Assembly: GCA_009702945.1 (NCBI GenBank)
Contig: WLGZ01000036.1
Coordinates: forward strand, 1-7,532
Length of the DNA: 7,532 nucleotides
Source: Actinomycetota bacterium
GTDB lineage: Bacteria; Actinomycetota; Actinomycetes; S36-B12; UBA5976
Direction: 5' to 3'
Part shown: positions 4,890-7,532 of the stretch, in pieces
Layout of the letters: each line of letters opens with the position of its first letter
How positions within the stretch are numbered: the first letter of the stretch is position 1
Translations under genes and position numbers: made by a program
Notes under the pieces: model-generated
Database searches by the model: none
Told to the model about the DNA's origin: nothing
Seen by the model: only the letters and a program-made list of their open reading frames with translations

Positions 4890-6361
4890 ATAGTTCCGTT
4901 ATCAAGACCAGTTAGAACTTCTTGGGCTCGCACCCGCAATTCAGGCAAATCACTCAATCGCTTTAGCCCGTTGACTTGTTGTCCCATTCGATGGTTCTTC
5001 GCAAAGGCTTCTTTGTTTCGATCCAAGAAATCCCAGTACAAAGTTGTGAACGGACAAGCATTGTCACCCACCCGAAGCTTTGGATCGTAATCGCAGCCCT
5101 TACAAGATTGCGTCATGCGATTTATGTAAGCACCACCAGCAGCGTACGGCTTAGTCATCAACCTTCCACCGTCTGCGTGCAGACCCATTCCGATCACATT
5201 TGGAACCATTACCCATTCACTGGCATCAATGAATTGTTCGCGCATCCAATCCAAGAACTCAATTGGCTTGGTACCAGTAATGAGGGCCAAGTTACTCAGA
5301 ATCATGAGCCTTGGAATGTGATGAGTCCACGCACGCGTTTCAATGTCAGAAACGATGGACTTCACGCAATTCATTTTTGTCTTACTGGAGTCTTGAAATA
5401 GTGGAAGCAACTTTCGCTCAGCCCCGAGCTGATTGTTGTCTCGGTACTCGGCACCCAAGTGCCAGTACATTCCGTTTAGGTATTCGCGCCAGCCAATGAT
5501 TTGTCGAACAAAAGCTTCGACTGATCCAATCGGGGCATGACCTGCGTGGTACTCAAGCAATACTGCATCAATTACTTCGGAGGCGTGCAACAAGCCATTG
5601 TTTAGGTAGGGACTTAGCAACGAATGATGCAATGCCCAACTATCAGCGGAAACGGCATCTTCATAGGGTCCGAAATCAACCAGGCTGGTTTTGATGAAGT
5701 GAGTTAACTGTGCGAGAGCACCTGCCCGAGTAGTAGCCCAAGTTTTAGTTGGTTGCATGTCTAGCTCTGCACATACTTCAAGATCGATTTCATCTCGCTC
5801 ATGCTCGAGAAACTTAGGCCAGGTGTAGTTCTTGGGCGGGGGCAGTCGATTGTCTTTATCGAAGTTCCAAACCCCAGTATCCGGTTTTCCGTTTTCCACC
5901 ATTATGTTCAGGCGGATTCGCTGGGCTCGGTAGAAAGTTTCCATTAGGAATGACTTTTGTTTATCCGCCCAAGTTTTGAAATCAACCCGCGAAGTTAGAA
6001 AGAAATCATTAGGAATGTATTGCACTCCAAATTCCTGAAGCTGACTGTATTGCCGAAATGAGGAGGGCTCAGCAGCTTGGATTGGAAGTTCGCCTAACTT
6101 CTTCTTGACTTCAGTTAAGCCATCAATAGTTGTTGGGCTTTTCAGGTAAGTGACTTCGTATCCAGCTTGCTCAAGCTCTTTGGCAAAGTGCCGAGCCGAT
6201 GAAATCAAAAAGAATAAGCGCTCGTTATGCCATGGTCGGCCCGTCGTCATGCGGACACTCTCGATGATTACAACATGATCAGTCTTGGGATCTGAATCCT
6301 TCAAAATGCCGTAATTGAGATTCAGGTGATCAAAAGGAATGTAGAGAATGCGCTTGGTCAT
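4886..6361 (-). CDS. FeS-BCP photolyase (prokaryotic (6-4) photolyase, PhrB/CryB type)
   Basis: A FAD- and [4Fe-4S]-containing photolyase/cryptochrome that uses blue light to repair UV photoproducts in DNA. The 491-aa protein begins [14 protein letters not shown] and has an N-terminal antenna domain followed by a helical FAD domain ([17 protein letters not shown], 285-301). Four cluster cysteines are present: Cys332, Cys420, Cys423 and Cys436. As I recall Agrobacterium PhrB (Cys350, 438, 441, 454; catalytic His365/His366), every position is offset by exactly 18, and the His pair matches His347/His348. PhrB Trp390 corresponds to Trp372, while its Tyr391 is Met373 here. ATG 6361 is chosen over a TTG at 6385 because it forms an ATGA overlap with the upstream mini-gene, implying translational coupling. 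(6-4) repair versus a signalling role is not proven by sequence. Confidence 0.93.
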   Translation of the reverse strand: MTKRILYIPFDHLNLNYGILKDSDPKTDHVVIIESVRMTTGRPWHNERLFFLISSARHFAKELEQAGYEVTYLKSPTTIDGLTEVKKKLGELPIQAAEPSSFRQYSQLQEFGVQYIPNDFFLTSRVDFKTWADKQKSFLMETFYRAQRIRLNIMVENGKPDTGVWNFDKDNRLPPPKNYTWPKFLEHERDEIDLEVCAELDMQPTKTWATTRAGALAQLTHFIKTSLVDFGPYEDAVSADSWALHHSLLSPYLNNGLLHASEVIDAVLLEYHAGHAPIGSVEAFVRQIIGWREYLNGMYWHLGAEYRDNNQLGAERKLLPLFQDSSKTKMNCVKSIVSDIETRAWTHHIPRLMILSNLALITGTKPIEFLDWMREQFIDASEWVMVPNVIGMGLHADGGRLMTKPYAAGGAYINRMTQSCKGCDYDPKLRVGDNACPFTTLYWDFLDRNKEAFAKNHRMGQQVNGLKRLSDLPELRVRAQEVLTGLDNGTI

Positions 6362-6498
6362 TTTGATTTGCACTTCTCGGAGCAATACTTAACGTTCTCC
6401 CAATCGCGTTGCCACTTTTTGCGCCACTCAAATTCCAGTCCGCAGGTAGCGCAGACTTTTGGAGCAAAACCATTCTTGGTTTTAGCGATGCGAGGCAT
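6358..6498 (-). CDS. DUF2256-like Cys4 mini-protein upstream of the photolyase
   Basis: A 46-aa basic protein ([10 protein letters not shown]...) with four cysteines spaced CxxC (Cys16, Cys19) and CxxxC (Cys39, Cys43), enclosing the aromatic and basic stretch [17 protein letters not shown]. This matches DUF2256, a short zinc-ribbon-like family that often lies beside photolyase genes of the FeS-BCP type. Its molecular function is unknown to me; zinc binding and an accessory role in photolyase maturation or nucleic-acid binding are inference. Its TGA stop shares bases with the photolyase ATG (ATGA), so the two form one operon. The start at 6498 has a TATATT -10 hexamer 7 nt upstream. Confidence 0.88.
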   Translation of the reverse strand: MPRIAKTKNGFAPKVCATCGLEFEWRKKWQRDWENVKYCSEKCKSK

Positions 6499-6499
6499 G

Positions 6500-6517
6500 T
6501 CTCTCAATATAGAGAGA
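6500..6517 (-). promoter_or_regulatory. Promoter of the DUF2256-photolyase operon inside an inverted repeat
   Basis: On the minus strand the site reads TCTCTC-TATATT-GAGAGA: perfect 6-bp arms around a -10 hexamer (6506-6511) that ends 7 nt before the ATG at 6498. The arms would place a bound dimeric regulator directly over the -10, and the downstream arm lies in the region of the transcription start. This is the only promoter in the window with such symmetry. A regulator is inferred, not seen. Confidence 0.5.
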
Positions 6518-6525
6518 AGACGATA

Positions 6526-6545
6526 GTGGCGCCTTTTCTGGCCAC
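6526..6545 (-). terminator. Candidate hairpin after tRNA-Arg
   Basis: GTGGC (6526-6530) and GCCAC (6541-6545) form a 5-bp stem with a 10-nt loop, starting 2 nt after the tRNA-Arg CCA. On the transcript it is followed by a pyrimidine-rich stretch (TATCGTCTTCTCTC) rather than a clean U-run, so terminator function is weakly supported. Confidence 0.3.
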
Positions 6546-6547
6546 AT

Positions 6548-6623
6548 TGGTACGCCCGGAGGGAATCGAACCCCCAACCGACAGGGTAGAAACCTGTTGC
6601 TCTATCCGTTGAGCTACGGGCGC
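6548..6623 (-). tRNA. tRNA-Arg (anticodon TCT)
   Basis: A 76-nt cloverleaf with encoded CCA. Acceptor strands GCGCCCG and CGGGCGT pair with a terminal G-U and discriminator A73. The D-arm begins TAGCTCAACGG, the anticodon arm is ACAGG-TTTCTAC-CCTGT, and the T-arm is TGGGGGTTCGATTCCCT. It reads AGA and AGG codons. It is single, placed between the photolyase operon and the divergent ABC-F gene. Confidence 0.97.
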
Positions 6624-6652
6624 ATTGCTAGCGGGAATCCGCGAGCGCTCCA

Positions 6653-6658
6653 ATTCTA
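6653..6658 (-). promoter_or_regulatory. Candidate -10 (TAGAAT) for tRNA-Arg
   Basis: TAGAAT lies 29 nt before the tRNA 5' end and is the same hexamer as upstream of tRNA-His. Unlike the protein genes, the gap leaves room for a short 5' leader to be removed by RNase P. No strong -35 is visible. Confidence 0.45.
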
Positions 6659-6690
6659 TCGGCGCGAAACCGCTCTTGTTTTTCGCACGT

Positions 6691-6696
6691 TAGACT
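6691..6696 (+). promoter_or_regulatory. -10 hexamer TAGACT of the ABC-F gene (leaderless)
   Basis: TAGACT, then CGTGCCC (7 nt), then the ATG at 6704, with no Shine-Dalgarno. The intergenic stretch 6624-6703 otherwise holds only the divergent tRNA-Arg promoter and a weak 6-bp inverted repeat (GCGAAA 6664-6669, TTTCGC 6681-6686). Confidence 0.5.
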
Positions 6697-6703
6697 CGTG
6701 CCC

Positions 6704-7532
6704 ATGGCTGAGTTCATTTATACCCTTGCAAAAGCACGTAAAGCCCACGGAGACAAGGTCATTCTTGATGACGTAACCCTGTCCTTCTTGCCTGGCGCCA
6801 AGATTGGTGTTGTTGGTCCTAACGGTGCTGGTAAGTCCACATTGCTAAAGATCATGGCTGGCGTAGAGAAGATTTCCAATGGTGACGCGATGCTTTCAGC
6901 TGGCTACACAGTCGGCATGCTTGCCCAAGAACCGAACTTAGATGACTCAAAGAATGTGATTGAAAACGTGCAAGAAGGTGTTGCCGAAACAATGGCAATG
7001 CTGGCTCGCTTCAATGAAGTGTCTGCGCAAATGGCAGACCCAGATGCTGACTTCGACGCATTGATGGCCGAAATGGGAACTCTGCAAGAAGCTATCGATC
7101 ACAAGAATGCTTGGGATCTAGATAACCAATTAGAACAAGCCATGGATGCACTTCGCTGCCCACCAAGTGATGCAGATGTCAGCGTACTTTCCGGTGGTGA
7201 GCGCCGCCGCGTTGCGCTTTGCAAGCTTTTGTTACAGCAGCCTGACTTGTTGCTATTGGATGAACCAACTAACCACCTTGATGCCGAGAGCGTTAACTGG
7301 CTAGAACAGCATTTAGAAAAATACCCAGGAACAGTTATCGCGATCACTCACGATAGATACTTCCTAGACAACGTTGCACAATGGATTCTTGAACTCGATC
7401 GTGGTCGCGCTTATCCATACGAAGGTAACTACTCAACTTATTTGGAAAAGAAGCAAGCACGTCTAAAGGTTGAAGGTCAGAAGGATGCAAAGCGCGCAAA
7501 GCGTTTGGCAGAAGAGCTCGATTGGGTTCGCC
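6704..7532 (+). CDS. ettA: EttA-type ABC-F translational ATPase, N-terminal half (cut by window edge)
   Basis: EttA binds the ribosomal E site and gates the first elongation step according to ATP/ADP levels. Of an expected ~555 residues, 276 are present, covering the first ABC domain and the start of the linker. Visible motifs are Walker A GPNGAGKST (38-46), the long insert between about 90 and 135 typical of the EttA 'arm', signature LSGGERRRVALCKLLL (162-177), Walker B LLLLDEPTNHLD (182-193) with catalytic Glu187, and the H-loop THDRYFLDNVA with His216. The next segment, ILELDRGRAYPYEGNYSTYL, then a charged Lys/Arg-rich stretch, matches the EttA branch. There are no transmembrane segments, as expected for ABC-F. 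The second ATPase domain lies past the right edge. Confidence 0.93.
   Translation, partial: MAEFIYTLAKARKAHGDKVILDDVTLSFLPGAKIGVVGPNGAGKSTLLKIMAGVEKISNGDAMLSAGYTVGMLAQEPNLDDSKNVIENVQEGVAETMAMLARFNEVSAQMADPDADFDALMAEMGTLQEAIDHKNAWDLDNQLEQAMDALRCPPSDADVSVLSGGERRRVALCKLLLQQPDLLLLDEPTNHLDAESVNWLEQHLEKYPGTVIAITHDRYFLDNVAQWILELDRGRAYPYEGNYSTYLEKKQARLKVEGQKDAKRAKRLAEELDWVR

Noticed and set aside
4976..5401. 141-aa plus-strand open frame within the photolyase gene
   Set aside because: It is antisense to the conserved Cys-cluster region of the photolyase and has no promoter of the type seen here.
6362..6385. Longer photolyase start at TTG 6385
   Set aside because: It would overlap the Cys4 mini-gene further and adds residues (LREVQIK) that do not resemble photolyase N-termini, while ATG 6361 gives a clean ATGA coupling.
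6409..6612. 67-aa plus-strand frame spanning the DUF2256 gene and tRNA-Arg
   Set aside because: It is antisense to the Cys4 mini-gene and to the tRNA; its C-terminal part ([18 protein letters not shown]) is the well-known false translation of an antisense tRNA.
6664..6686. GCGAAA...TTTCGC inverted repeat as a terminator
   Set aside because: A 6-bp stem with an 11-nt loop between two divergent genes has no transcript to terminate and is not followed by a T-run; probably chance.
7099..7347. 82-aa minus-strand open frame within ettA
   Set aside because: Antisense to the Walker B, signature and H-loop region of the ABC domain; a shadow frame.

Overview
The window (7532 bp, GC clearly below 50% by eye) looks like chromosomal DNA of a small-genome, moderately low-GC actinobacterium, plausibly a freshwater planktonic lineage. 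The evidence is the oligoribonuclease gene next to tRNA-His (an order I recall from Actinobacteria such as Mycobacterium), a MobA domain fused to a DUF6457-like tail, tRNA genes with encoded CCA, and an actinobacterial type of ureohydrolase and CTD-less cation transporter. Genes are very tightly packed. Almost every gene that heads a transcript has a TANNNT -10 hexamer only 6-7 nt before its ATG and no Shine-Dalgarno, so leaderless mRNAs appear to be the rule here. The lineage assignment is inference, not proven.

Layout. 1-1958 is a molybdenum-cofactor block: moeA (minus, cut by the left edge) diverges across 20 bp from a MobA-like/DUF6457 fusion followed by fdhD. MoeA inserts molybdate, the MobA-like protein would add GMP, and FdhD sulfurates the cofactor of a formate-dehydrogenase-type enzyme. 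The client enzyme is not in the window. 1962-2615 (minus) is a CDF-type metal transporter with a Cys-rich tail, tail-to-tail with fdhD.

2616-2950 is the main non-coding stretch. It holds tRNA-His(GTG) on the minus strand, a detached copy of the tRNA's 3' half, and two copies of a 33-bp imperfect palindrome. Together they make a nested repeat with periods of 141 and 69 bp, which is the most unusual thing in the window. 2951-3562 is oligoribonuclease (minus), upstream of tRNA-His. 3638-3829 is a small two-helix membrane protein (DUF3955-like). 3873-4889 is an agmatinase-family ureohydrolase.

4886-6498 (minus) is a two-gene photolyase operon: a 46-aa Cys4 mini-protein (DUF2256-like) whose stop overlaps the start (ATGA) of an FeS-BCP/PhrB-type photolyase carrying all four cluster cysteines. 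Its promoter lies inside a perfect 6-bp-arm inverted repeat. 6548-6623 is tRNA-Arg(TCT) on the minus strand, and 6704 to the right edge is the first half of an EttA-type ABC-F ATPase.

The genes do not form one pathway. They are a housekeeping mix (Mo cofactor, RNA turnover, translation, DNA repair, nitrogen and metal handling). I found no defence system, CRISPR array, insertion sequence or phage gene.
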